DNA of 50,997 bases from Rhodobacterales bacterium (GTDB taxonomy: Bacteria > Pseudomonadota > Alphaproteobacteria > Rhodobacterales > Rhodobacteraceae), in assembly GCA_002746935.1 (NCBI GenBank), contig PDRW01000035.1, positions 1 through 50,997 of the forward strand, in the 5' to 3' direction. The position numbers were made by a program, and so were the translations under genes. How positions within the stretch are numbered: position 1 is the stretch's first letter; each line of letters starts with the position of its first letter. Below are positions 35,402 through 44,095 of this stretch, one piece after another. The notes below the pieces were generated by a model that made no database searches, had not been told where the DNA came from, and saw only the letters and a program-made list of their open reading frames with translations.

Positions 35402-37288
35402 ATGAAAACATCCATCGCCACCGTCTCGATTTCCGGCACGCTCGACGAAAAGCTCGAGGCGATTGCCGCCGCCGGCTATGACGGGATCGAATTGTTCGAA
35501 CAGGATTTCATCGCTTTCGACGGCTCGCCCGCCGATTTCCGCGCCCGGGTGCAGGATCACGGGCTGGAGATCAGCATGTTCCAGCCGCTGCGCGATTTCG
35601 AGGGCCTGCCGGAACCGCTGCGCGCCAAGGCTTTCGACCGCGCCGAGCACAAGTTCGACCTGATGGAATCGCTCGGCGCGAAGCTGATGGGCATCTGCTC
35701 CTCGGTCCACCCCGCGGCGCTCGGCGGGATCGACCGGGCGGCGGCGGATTTCCACGAGCTTGGCGAACGCGCCGCCCGGCGCGGGCTGTCGGTCGGCTAC
35801 GAGGCGCTGAGTTGGGGCCGTTTCGTCAACGATCACCGCGACGCCTGGGAGATTGTCCGCCGCGCCGACCACCCCAATATCGGCCTGATCCTCGACAGCT
35901 TCCACACCCTCGCCCGCAAGATCGACCCGAATTCCATCCGCTCGATCCCCGGCGACAAGATCTGCTACGTCCAGCTCGCCGACGCCCCCGCCTTCGACAT
36001 GGATGTGCTCTACTGGTCGCGCCATTTCCGCAACATGCCCGGCGAGGGCGATCTCGCCTGCACCGATTTCATGCGCGCGGTGATGGCCACCGGCTACAGC
36101 GGGCCGATCAGCCTGGAAATCTTCAACGACCAGTTCCGCGGCGGCTGCACCGATCAGGTGGCGCTCGACGGCTACCGCTCGATCATCGCCACCATGGACG
36201 ACGTGCGCCGCGCCGAGCCCCATCTCGCGGTCGATCTGCCGCCGATCCCCCCCCGGGCGAAGGCGCAGGGCGTGGCCTATATGGAATTTGCCAGCCAGGG
36301 CGAAGAGGCCCGCGCGCTGGAAGCGCTGCTCGCCTCGCTCGGCTTCGCAAAAGCCGGGAGCCACGCGGCCAAACCGGCGGCACTGTGGCAGCAGGGCGAG
36401 GCCCGGATCGTGGTCAACGAAGACCCGGCGGGCCATGCGGGCGCGGCCTTCGCGGCCCGCGGCACCTGCATCTGCGACATCGGCTTCGCGGTGGACAACG
36501 CCGAAGCCGCGATGCGCCGCGCCCTCGCCCTTGCCGCGAAACCCTGTGAGGCGCCGGAAAGCGAGGCCGTCAGCGCGCTGCCGGCGGTGCGCGGCCCCTC
36601 CGGTTCGGTGCTGCATTTCGTCGATGCGAACAGCGGGCTCGCGCGGATCTGGGAACGGGATTTCGGTGCCCCGGCCAAAGCCCCCACAGGCGCCGGGATC
36701 ACCCATGTCGACCACCACAACCAGACCGTCTCGCATGACAACATGCTCTCCTGGGTGCTGTTCTACACCTCGGTCTTCGACATGGTGAAATCCCCGATGG
36801 TCGATGTGTTCGACCCCGACGGGCTGGTGCGCAGTCAGGTGGTCGAGAGCCCCGGCGGCGGCCTCAAGGTCACGCTCAATGGTGCCGATTCCAACCGCAC
36901 CCTGGCGGGGCGGTTCCTGTCAACGGGGTTCGGCGCCTCGGTGCAACATGTGGCGCTGGCCACGGACGACATTTTCGCCACCGCCGCTGAACTCGCCAAA
37001 CGTGGCTTCGCGCCGCTGCCGATGCCGCAGAACTATTATGCCGACCTCGCCGCGCGGTTCGATTTTCCGAAAGGGCTGGTCGAACGGATGCAGGCACGCG
37101 GCATCCTCTACGACCGCGACATGGACGGCGCGTTTTTCCAGCTCTACAGCCGGACCTTCGCCAGGGGCATGTTCTTCGAAATCGTCCAGCGCGACCCGCG
37201 CTACGCCGGTTTCGGCGCCGCCAACGCCCCCTTCCGGATTGCGGCACAGAAACGTGCCCAGAAGCGTGCCCGGAAGGCAAAGGACTGA
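35402..37288 (+). CDS. quiC: 3-dehydroshikimate dehydratase, QuiC1 type
   Basis: The 628-residue enzyme converts 3-dehydroshikimate to protocatechuate (3,4-dihydroxybenzoate). The N-terminal TIM-barrel half contains the four metal ligands at the positions known for QuiC1 enzymes: Glu134, Asp165, Gln191 and Glu239. The C-terminal half is 4-hydroxyphenylpyruvate dioxygenase-like, with a possible His435-His516-Glu593 metal triad. It ends in a Lys/Arg/Gln-rich tail. The start at 35402 follows ACAAGGAG. The gene normally serves quinate/shikimate degradation, but single-domain relatives (AsbF) feed siderophore synthesis, and here a peptide synthetase lies directly upstream. A convergent LacI gene lies 21 bp away. 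Confidence 0.92.
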   Translation: MKTSIATVSISGTLDEKLEAIAAAGYDGIELFEQDFIAFDGSPADFRARVQDHGLEISMFQPLRDFEGLPEPLRAKAFDRAEHKFDLMESLGAKLMGICSSVHPAALGGIDRAAADFHELGERAARRGLSVGYEALSWGRFVNDHRDAWEIVRRADHPNIGLILDSFHTLARKIDPNSIRSIPGDKICYVQLADAPAFDMDVLYWSRHFRNMPGEGDLACTDFMRAVMATGYSGPISLEIFNDQFRGGCTDQVALDGYRSIIATMDDVRRAEPHLAVDLPPIPPRAKAQGVAYMEFASQGEEARALEALLASLGFAKAGSHAAKPAALWQQGEARIVVNEDPAGHAGAAFAARGTCICDIGFAVDNAEAAMRRALALAAKPCEAPESEAVSALPAVRGPSGSVLHFVDANSGLARIWERDFGAPAKAPTGAGITHVDHHNQTVSHDNMLSWVLFYTSVFDMVKSPMVDVFDPDGLVRSQVVESPGGGLKVTLNGADSNRTLAGRFLSTGFGASVQHVALATDDIFATAAELAKRGFAPLPMPQNYYADLAARFDFPKGLVERMQARGILYDRDMDGAFFQLYSRTFARGMFFEIVQRDPRYAGFGAANAPFRIAAQKRAQKRARKAKD

Positions 37289-37309
37289 AACGGCGCGCGG
37301 GCACGCCGC

Positions 37310-38341
37310 TCATGCCGAATGGCGCATCACCAGGCGTCCGTCATGGAGCGTGCTTTCGCGCTCCCGGAAGGGGCCCCCGGAATCGAGACGGCGGAACAGG
37401 GTTTCGAGGCTCTTTTCCGCAATCGCCGCGCAATCCTGCGCAACCGTGGTCAGCGAGGGCGAGGTGTAGCGGGCAAACGGGTGGTCGTCATGGCCCGCCA
37501 CCCGCAGCGCAAACCCCGAACCGCGCCCCACCCGCAAGCCCTTTTCATAGGCTGCGGCCAGAAAACCGATTGCCAGGCGGTCGTTCGAGCAGAGCACGGT
37601 ATCGGTGGCCAGCGCCTTTTCCGAGATCACCCGGCAGCCGCCGCGAAAACCGATTTCCTCGAAATCCCAGCCCTCGCCCGCGGCCTGGATCACCTGGGGC
37701 TTGTGGCCAAGCGCTTCCATCGCCTGCCGGTAGGCGGCGCGCCGTTTGCGCGAGTTGGGGTTGGCCGCGCCCTTCATCTCGAACAGAACCGGCGGCTCGC
37801 CAGTGCGCGACAGATAGTCCACGATCAGCCCGATGGACTGAAAATTGTCTGTTCCGACAAAGGCTTCGCCAATGCCCTCCACCTCGCTGTCGAACAGGAT
37901 CGTCGGCACCTCCGCACAAAACCGCTCCAGCGCCGTGCGGTCGGACCTGCGCCCCAGGGGTGCCAGAAACACGCCCGCGGGCCGCATCGAGCGGAGATTG
38001 TCGAGTATGTCGTTCTCGAATGCCGGCTCGCCGTGAGAGCTGAACATCGTGGGCGAGAAACCGGCCTCGATGCAGCGGCGTTCAAGATGGCGGACGATCT
38101 CGGCAAAGAACGGGTCGGCGAGATAGGGCACGACGATGCCGATGTTTCTGGTCAGCCGCCGGTTCTGGTTCATCGCATAGATGTTGGGGCGGTAGTCGTA
38201 TTGTTCGAGCGCCGCCTCGATCCGGCTGCGGGTGGAGGCGCGCACCGAATTGGGGTCGTGGAAGTATTTCGACACCGTGGGCCGCGAAATCCCGCTCACG
38301 GTGGCAAATTCTTCCATCGTCCGGATCTTTGGCTCTGCCAT
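37310..38341 (-). CDS. LacI-family transcription regulator
   Basis: The 343-residue repressor-type regulator has an N-terminal helix-turn-helix (IRTMEEFATVSGISRPTVSKYFHDPNSVR). A hinge (ALEQYDYRPNIYAM) and a periplasmic-binding-protein-like effector domain (NIGIVVPYLADPFFAEIVRHLE onward) follow. The start at 38341 follows GGGGAGGAAAA; the frame extends 15 codons further upstream but without a ribosome site. It lies 25 bp downstream of the aldehyde dehydrogenase gene, so the two are probably one operon. It may control this operon and the convergent dehydratase gene. The effector is unknown. Confidence 0.9.
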   Translation of the reverse strand: MAEPKIRTMEEFATVSGISRPTVSKYFHDPNSVRASTRSRIEAALEQYDYRPNIYAMNQNRRLTRNIGIVVPYLADPFFAEIVRHLERRCIEAGFSPTMFSSHGEPAFENDILDNLRSMRPAGVFLAPLGRRSDRTALERFCAEVPTILFDSEVEGIGEAFVGTDNFQSIGLIVDYLSRTGEPPVLFEMKGAANPNSRKRRAAYRQAMEALGHKPQVIQAAGEGWDFEEIGFRGGCRVISEKALATDTVLCSNDRLAIGFLAAAYEKGLRVGRGSGFALRVAGHDDHPFARYTSPSLTTVAQDCAAIAEKSLETLFRRLDSGGPFRERESTLHDGRLVMRHSA

Positions 38342-38366
38342 TTTTCCTCCCCGGACCCGTTGCGCC

Positions 38367-39821
38367 TCACAGGCCAAGGCCCGCAATCGCGGTGTATCTG
38401 GTATCGAGATAATCCGCGAGTCCCTGGCTGCCGCCTTCCTTGCCGAAGCCGCTCTCCTTCAGCCCGCCAAACGGCGCCTCGACCGTGGTGATCAGACCGG
38501 CGTTGATGCCGATGAGCCCGTAGGCGAGCCCTTCGTTGAGCCGGAAGGCCCGGCCGAGATCGCTTGTATAGGCATAGGCCGCGAGGCCGTATTCGGTGGC
38601 ATTGGCGGCGGTGAGCGCCTCGTCCTCGGTCTCGAAGCGGAACACCGCCGAGAGCGGGCCGAAGATTTCGTCTGTGGCGAACATCATCTCCGCCGTTGCG
38701 CCGGTGAGAACAGTGGGCTGGAAGAACGTATGCCCGTTTCCGTGGCGCTTGCCCCCGGTCACCACCTGCGCCCCCTTCTCCACCGCATCGGCGATCATCG
38801 CCTCCACCTTCCCGACCGCCGCCTCGTCGATCAGCGGCCCCTGCTCGACCCCCGCCTCGGCGCCATTGCCCACCACCAGCGCGCCGGTGGCCTCCGCGAG
38901 CCGCGCGACGAAGGCGTCATGGATGCCGGACTGGACGAAGAACCGGTTGGTGCAGACGCAGGTCTGGCCCATGTTGCGGTATTTGGCGATCATCGCGCCT
39001 TCCACGGCGGCATCCAGATCGGCGTCGTCGAAAACGATGAAGGGCGCGTTGCCGCCAAGTTCCATCGAGAGCTTCTTCACCGTGTCCGCGGACTGGCGGA
39101 TCAACGTCTTGCCGACCTCGGTGGAGCCGGTGAAAGTGACCTTACGGACGTCGCGGCTGGCCATGATGGCGCCGCCGATGGCGCGGGCGGAGCCGGTGAC
39201 GATGTTCACCACCCCCGGCGGAAAGCCCACCTCTTCACAGAGCCTGCCCCAGGCGAGGCCGGAAAACGGCGTCAGACTCGCGGGTTTCACCACCATGGTG
39301 CAGCCCGCGGCCAGCGCCGGGGCGAGCTTGCGGGCGAGCATCGAGGAGGGGAAGTTCCACGGCGTGATCGCCCCCACCACCCCGACCGGATGGTGGGTCA
39401 CCAGCAGGCGGCGGTCACGGGTCGGAGCGGGCACGATCTCGCCTTTGGCGCGGCGGATCTCCTCGGCGAACCAGCGCACATAGGCCGCGCCGATGGCGAT
39501 CTCGCCGCGCGCTTCGAACAGCGGCTTGCCCTGTTCGGCGGTCAGCAGTTGGGCAAGCGGCTCCTGATTGTCGAGCAATGCGTCGTGCAGGGCGTGCAGG
39601 AGCGTCACCCGGGCAGTCAGATCGGTCCTGGACCAGCTTTCAAACGCCGCTTTCGCGGCGGCGATGGCGCGCAGGGTTTCCACTTCGCCGGCATCGGGCA
39701 CGTGGCCGATGATCCGACCGGTGGCGGGGTTCTCGACCGGGATCGTGGCGCCGGAATCGGCGCCGGTCCAGGCCCCGCCGACGAGATTGGCCTCAAGCAT
39801 CAACCCGTTGAAATCGCTCAT
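38367..39821 (-). CDS. gabD: NAD(P)-dependent aldehyde dehydrogenase, succinate-semialdehyde type
   Basis: The 484-residue aldehyde dehydrogenase oxidises an aldehyde to the acid in the cytoplasm. Visible are the fold motif TPWNFPSSMLARKLAPALAAG, the glycine motif FTGSTEVGK, the catalytic Glu region MELGGNAPF and the catalytic Cys in NMGQTCVCTNR. The closest pattern is GabD (succinate-semialdehyde dehydrogenase), including PFGGLKESGFGKEGG near the end. The partner LacI gene and the lack of a GABA transaminase nearby leave the true substrate open; other semialdehydes are possible. Confidence 0.9.
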   Translation of the reverse strand: MSDFNGLMLEANLVGGAWTGADSGATIPVENPATGRIIGHVPDAGEVETLRAIAAAKAAFESWSRTDLTARVTLLHALHDALLDNQEPLAQLLTAEQGKPLFEARGEIAIGAAYVRWFAEEIRRAKGEIVPAPTRDRRLLVTHHPVGVVGAITPWNFPSSMLARKLAPALAAGCTMVVKPASLTPFSGLAWGRLCEEVGFPPGVVNIVTGSARAIGGAIMASRDVRKVTFTGSTEVGKTLIRQSADTVKKLSMELGGNAPFIVFDDADLDAAVEGAMIAKYRNMGQTCVCTNRFFVQSGIHDAFVARLAEATGALVVGNGAEAGVEQGPLIDEAAVGKVEAMIADAVEKGAQVVTGGKRHGNGHTFFQPTVLTGATAEMMFATDEIFGPLSAVFRFETEDEALTAANATEYGLAAYAYTSDLGRAFRLNEGLAYGLIGINAGLITTVEAPFGGLKESGFGKEGGSQGLADYLDTRYTAIAGLGL

Positions 39822-39936
39822 TTCTTACCCTCCCCAGGATGGTCGGCCGTACCGGGCGCCGCCAAGGCTGGCCCCGACTGGCCCCGGCTGGTCTGCCCTG
39901 GCCGCATCGGGCCATGTCTGCGGGGCAAAGGCAAGG

Positions 39937-40050
39937 GTGTGTTTCGGCCTGCGGGTCAGGGCGTATTCCGGCCCGGGGATCAGGCCTGGGGCGTATTCCG
40001 GCCCAAGGGTCAGCCCCGGGGCGCACCCCGGCCCAAGGGTCAGCCCTCGG
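39937..40050. repeat. Tandem 30-bp repeats
   Basis: Three adjacent 30-bp units start at 39961, 39991 and 40021 (GCGTATTCCGGCCC type), preceded by a partial copy at 39937. The unit is a multiple of three and would encode ten-residue repeats (GVFRPKGQPR on +, LTLGPEYAPG on -), but no complete gene was recognised around it. Confidence 0.8.
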
Positions 40051-40130
40051 CCTCCCGGCAGACCCCGGCGGTCAGCCCCACGCATCACAGCTCTTCCAGC
40101 ACGGCAGATCGGCCAGTCGCGCCAGCCCGC

Positions 40131-40670
40131 TTACCAGCGCTGGCCGATCGGGGTCAGCCCGGCCCTGACAACATCCAACATCGGGTTTGCCTCCGGCAGA
40201 GACCCGTCTTCAAGCTCGAACAAGCGGCCAAAGCTCACATCGTAGAGCTGACGGGTGTGGATCCTGATCTCGAAATCCGCGAAGCATCAGCGTAAAGTCA
40301 AAGGCTTATCGCCAAAAGGCACAATCAGAAGTGGTCGTTTGGCCAAAATTGTCCGGGATGTCATGAAATCCCGGACCGGTCCTGACGTTATCCAGCTCGA
40401 CCCGGCAACAGAGCGCAGCCCCGGCGCTGTACCAGCCGGGCTGGTGAAACAGCCCCGAGAGCACACCAACAATCCTGGTGGTTTCATCGCCCGTGGCCCT
40501 AGCGCCCGGCCCGGGCAGTTCTTCCAGCGTAGTCGCCGCGATACCCCCTGGGCCAGAATGTCATTCACCCATGCCACGAGGTCGTCGAAATCGTAACCCT
40601 CATCGACCAGCCAGTGGCGGAAGGTCATCGCATAGCCGGAAACGCGGATCCGGTCTTCAGGAGACACCAC
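40131..40670 (-). pseudogene. Broken gene of unknown family
   Basis: On the minus strand, a frame opening near 40670 (GTG) reads VSPEDRIRVSGYAMTF and continues to WVNDILAQG. Coding-like sequence then shifts to another frame (LEELPGPGARATGDET, about 40540-40310). The original frame returns after an in-frame TGA at 40287-40289 and reads FADFEIRIHTRQLYDVSFGR before a TAA at 40131. Codon use in each piece resembles real genes of this genome. I cannot name the family. It looks like a gene inactivated by frameshifts and a stop. Confidence 0.35.
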
Positions 40671-40953
40671 CCTCGGAAAACAGTGCGGGCCCGGTGCCCG
40701 TCAAGCGATTGGGGCGACCGGGCCGGGCAGCGTGGCGGGGTGGCGGGCACAAGGTGCAAGACACAAGGCGGGGTCAGCCGCGTCAGCGCCATTTCCGGCA
40801 TTCCACAGCCCGGGCTGTCGGCGGCTGAGCCAGGTAGCGCGGCTTTCAAGGCGTTGAGCCCCCCTGCGCCGCCACACATCATGCCCACGGAAGGGATTGC
40901 AACCGCAGTATCCGCTTGCGCCGGCATGATGCGCGGGAGACCGGATGTCCGGA

Positions 40954-42978
40954 TCAGAACTCGTCCCAGCCGGCATCCTCCTCCGTCTCGACAACGGCCA
41001 GACGCGCGCGCGCAGCCCCGCCGGAAGCAGCCGGGACCGGGTGCGGGCGGGCAGCCGCGGGGGCGGGCGCCACCCCGGCCATACGCTCGCCTCCAAGCTG
41101 GAACCGGGCGACCGCGGCGACGAGATTGTCGACCCCGCTCTGCAAGGACAGGCTGGCGGCGCTGGTTTCCTCGAACATGGCTGCGTTTTGCTGCGTAACC
41201 TGGTCGAGTTCGCCGATCGCGGTATTGATTTCACCGATTCCGCCTGACTGGGCGGCAGCGGTTTCGGAGATCGTCCTGAGGCGCTCGGACACGCCGCTCA
41301 CGTGGTCGACAATCTCGTCAAGCGCCGCGCCGGTGCGCTGCACGAGTTCCGAGCCCTTGTGGACCTGCTCGCCGGACTTCGCAATCAGCGCATTGATTTC
41401 ATTGGCTGCCTCGGCGGAGCGTTGTGCCAGCGCCCGCACCTCGGAAGCGACGACAGCGAAGCCCTTGCCGCTCTCGCCCGCGCGCGCCGCCTCGACACCC
41501 GCATTGAGCGCGAGAAGATTGGTCTGGAAGGAAAGCTCCTCGATCACGGAGGTGATCTTCGAGATTTCCTCGGAGGATTTCATGATCCCGGCCATGGCGT
41601 CGACCGCTTCGCGGGCGACCTTGCCACCGGCCTCGGCACTCTCGCGCGCCCGGTTCGAGACCGCGAAGGCATCGCCCGCCCCGGCGGCGGTATCATGCAC
41701 CGAACCGGTCAGCGTATCCATGGCGGCGGCGGATTCTTCAAGCGTTGCCGCCTGGCGCTCGGTACGGATCGACAGCTCTTCGGCGGCGTTGACCAGTTCC
41801 GTGCTCTCGCCCCGGATGGAAGCGGTGTTGTCGAGCACGGCGCCAAGTGTCTCACACAGCGCGGTGACCGCGTTGTTGAAATCCTGCCGGAGCAATTCGT
41901 AGCTCTCGGGAAAACGGGTGTCGATGCGGGCCGTCAGATCGCCCGCCGACAGGGTGCGCAAACCCTCGGCAAGCGCGTTCACCACCGTTTTCTGTTCCGC
42001 AGCGCGGGCTTCACGTTCGGCGGCCTGTGCCCTGTCAGCTTCGGCCTTGCGTGCCGCTTCCTCGGCCTCGTGGGCCCGCTGCTTTGCCTTTTCCCGTTCG
42101 ATCTCTTCCGCACGGGCGCGCTCTTCGTCGGCGAGACGCCGGGACAGCTCTTCCTGCTCACGTTTGCGCTCTGCCTCTTCGCCTTCAAGCCGCTGGCGCT
42201 CGACGAGATTGTCACGAAACTCTTCGACGGCCTTGCCGAGATTGCCGAACTCGTCGCCACGGGCCGCGATCCTTGCCTCGAAACCGGTCTCGCCGCGGCG
42301 CATCAGGTCAATCAGCCCGATCACCTCGCCAAGCGGACCGGTCACGGAGCGGGAGATGGCTGCGGCAATCAGCGCAAAGGCCGCAAAAACGCCCAGGGCA
42401 AAAAGCGCGGCCTCGGTCCAGGCCGCGCGGGTCGAGCGTTCGAAGGCCTCCATGGAAAACCCAAGGACGAGTTGCCCCAGCAGGCTGCCGTCTTCGTGGA
42501 TGAGCGGAGAGGCAACCACCACGGCATTGCCCTCGCGGAAGCGTTGCCGCTCTTTCGCCGTGAGGTCAACGCGGGCAACCAGCCCCTCCCAGATTTCGGC
42601 CGCGATCTGGGAAGGCGGATGGGAATGGCCGTGAGAATGGCCTTCGGAGCCGCTTTCGGCGGGGTTTTCCGAGGCCTCGTATCGGACAAACACGTTGTCG
42701 CTTTCAAACACCTGCGCGAAAGCGACATGGTTCATCGACGCGAGCGCGCCCAGTGCGATCTGCGCCTTTTCAGGCTGGAAATCCCAGACCGCACCGGTGA
42801 CCGGGGCGGAAAGAAACGAAGGCGCGAGTTCGACGGCGCTTTCGAAGTGATGATGCAACTGGTGCGTGTACCGATTGGACCAGAACAACGTGTAACCGGT
42901 CACAAAAATGAACAATGCACCCAGGATCGGTACAAGGATGCGGGCCCTGACGGACAGGGATTGGCTCAGGCGTTTCAT
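40954..42978 (-). CDS. Methyl-accepting chemotaxis protein with His-rich periplasmic domain
   Basis: The 674-residue chemoreceptor has TM1 at about 13-34, a periplasmic domain (35-185), TM2 at about 187-210, HAMP, and a long charged coiled coil (255-330). A second HAMP-like segment and the signalling domain with the hairpin tip [31 protein letters not shown] follow. The periplasmic part has two His clusters: His39/42/43/44 just after TM1 and His114/116/118/120 in GHSHGHSH, suggesting metal binding. The C-terminus ends GWDEF, resembling the CheR/CheB docking pentapeptide. It lies 76 bp downstream of a periplasmic binding protein gene, probably its ligand-presenting partner. Confidence 0.93.
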   Translation of the reverse strand: MKRLSQSLSVRARILVPILGALFIFVTGYTLFWSNRYTHQLHHHFESAVELAPSFLSAPVTGAVWDFQPEKAQIALGALASMNHVAFAQVFESDNVFVRYEASENPAESGSEGHSHGHSHPPSQIAAEIWEGLVARVDLTAKERQRFREGNAVVVASPLIHEDGSLLGQLVLGFSMEAFERSTRAAWTEAALFALGVFAAFALIAAAISRSVTGPLGEVIGLIDLMRRGETGFEARIAARGDEFGNLGKAVEEFRDNLVERQRLEGEEAERKREQEELSRRLADEERARAEEIEREKAKQRAHEAEEAARKAEADRAQAAEREARAAEQKTVVNALAEGLRTLSAGDLTARIDTRFPESYELLRQDFNNAVTALCETLGAVLDNTASIRGESTELVNAAEELSIRTERQAATLEESAAAMDTLTGSVHDTAAGAGDAFAVSNRARESAEAGGKVAREAVDAMAGIMKSSEEISKITSVIEELSFQTNLLALNAGVEAARAGESGKGFAVVASEVRALAQRSAEAANEINALIAKSGEQVHKGSELVQRTGAALDEIVDHVSGVSERLRTISETAAAQSGGIGEINTAIGELDQVTQQNAAMFEETSAASLSLQSGVDNLVAAVARFQLGGERMAGVAPAPAAARPHPVPAASGGAARARLAVVETEEDAGWDEF

Positions 42979-43054
42979 CTGGTCCCCTCAGTAAACGGGT
43001 CACGGCTGGCAGGGCAGGTCGCCCCCGACCATGCCGGAACAGGCGGGAATGCGT

Positions 43055-43822
43055 TCAGTAGCCGATGTATTGATCGCCCAGCACATCGCGGTAGCGATCC
43101 GCCCAGGCGGTATTGATCGCCGCAATGGTGCCATCGGCTTCGGATTCGGCGAAGCAACGGTCGAAGTCGGCGGCAAGCCTGGCGTCACGGAACACCATCA
43201 CAAATGACAGGGGCTCGAAAATTGCCTTGAAAACAACCGGTTGGCTGAGGTCAAACACGTAGCGCCCGACATTTTCCGCGAGTTGACGGTTGTATTCGGC
43301 AAAAACCATGCCGTCACCGACCACCGCATCTGCACGGCCGGAAAACAACAGTTGCGAATGAACCTTCTGATCGGTGATTTCGCGGTAGCTCGCAAAGCTC
43401 CCCTCCGCCTCGGCAAGCGGTGCGAGCGTTTCAGACGCCCCCTGGAAAGCCACGACCGTTTCACCAGCGAGATCCTCAAGCGAGGTCACGGCAGGATGGG
43501 TGGCAAGCGTGGACACACCGTTCTGATAGTGGAAATAGACCCCGGTGTGGGTGCCCGGCACGGTCATGCCAACGGGCACGGTGGTTACCGCGTCGCCCTT
43601 ACCACTTTCGTAGCTGGCCAGATGGCGCCTGAAGGGCTGTATCTCCCATGTCACCTCATGGCCACAGCGCGCGAGCGTGCTGGATATGATTTCAGCCTCA
43701 CGGCCCTCGCCGGATCCCATCATCATCGGCGGGAGTTCTGCTCCAATGATATGGATCGTGTCGGATTGCGCCGCCCCGGCGACGAGGCCGAGCGCGATGG
43801 AAAACAAGGCAAGTCTGTTCAT
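43055..43822 (-). CDS. Periplasmic solute-binding protein (SBP family 3 type)
   Basis: The 255-residue protein has a Sec signal (about 1-20) and a polar amino-acid-binding-type fold: IIGAELPPMMMGSGEGREAEIISSTLARCG, a SLEDLAGETVVAFQGAS segment and RADAVVGDG. No permease or ATPase gene is nearby; a chemoreceptor gene follows on the same strand. It is therefore more likely a sensory binding protein than a transport component. The ligand is unknown; a His-rich partner receptor hints at a metal or metal complex (inference). Confidence 0.87.
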   Translation of the reverse strand: MNRLALFSIALGLVAGAAQSDTIHIIGAELPPMMMGSGEGREAEIISSTLARCGHEVTWEIQPFRRHLASYESGKGDAVTTVPVGMTVPGTHTGVYFHYQNGVSTLATHPAVTSLEDLAGETVVAFQGASETLAPLAEAEGSFASYREITDQKVHSQLLFSGRADAVVGDGMVFAEYNRQLAENVGRYVFDLSQPVVFKAIFEPLSFVMVFRDARLAADFDRCFAESEADGTIAAINTAWADRYRDVLGDQYIGY

Positions 43823-44040
43823 TTTGAACCCTTCGTGGAAAACGTGCGCCGGCAGTTTCCACGATGTTTCCCAACAAATGGTTTCCCGGGCCGGGGATAG
43901 ATCGCATTCTAGGTATTTTTTCGGGTTATCCGGGCCGTGCCGTCACAATTCTTCGCCGTTTAGCCCCAGCCCCCCGCGGTTTCCGCCCCCCAAGGCGCAA
44001 GACCACCCCCCGACAGCCGCACGGGCGACGGGATTCGCCC

Positions 44041-44069
44041 AACAAAAGAGGCGCCCCGAAGGGCGCCTC
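44041..44069 (-). terminator. Strong rho-independent terminator of the large RTX gene
   Basis: On the minus strand a 9-bp GC-rich stem (44048-44056 with 44061-44069) carries the very stable UUCG tetraloop and is followed by TTTTGTT. Confidence 0.88.
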
Positions 44070-44095
44070 CTGTGGTTTCCGGTCCGGCCCTGGGG

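Larger units (their letters stand above)
39822..40953. other. 1.1-kb region without an intact gene
   Basis: This stretch between the aldehyde dehydrogenase start and the chemoreceptor stop contains GC-rich 30-bp tandem repeats (39937-40050) and a broken minus-strand reading frame (40131-40670). It also has a 9-bp inverted repeat GTCCGGGAT / ATCCCGGAC (40351-40376). The rest shows no recognisable element. It looks like decayed or recently rearranged DNA. Confidence 0.5.

Noticed and set aside
31153-35439. Very long open frame on the minus strand opposite the peptide synthetase
   Set aside because: It lies antisense to a gene with all conserved NRPS motifs. Its Arg/Gly/Ala-rich translation has no recognisable domain and reflects the strong GC third-position bias.
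38232-40295. 687-codon plus-strand frame opposite the LacI and aldehyde dehydrogenase genes
   Set aside because: It is antisense to two motif-complete genes. Only its last part crosses the repeat region and has no supported start.
40351-40376. Inverted repeat as an insertion-sequence end
   Set aside because: The 9-bp arms form a single hairpin with an 8-nt loop inside the decayed frame, with no transposase fragment or target duplication nearby.
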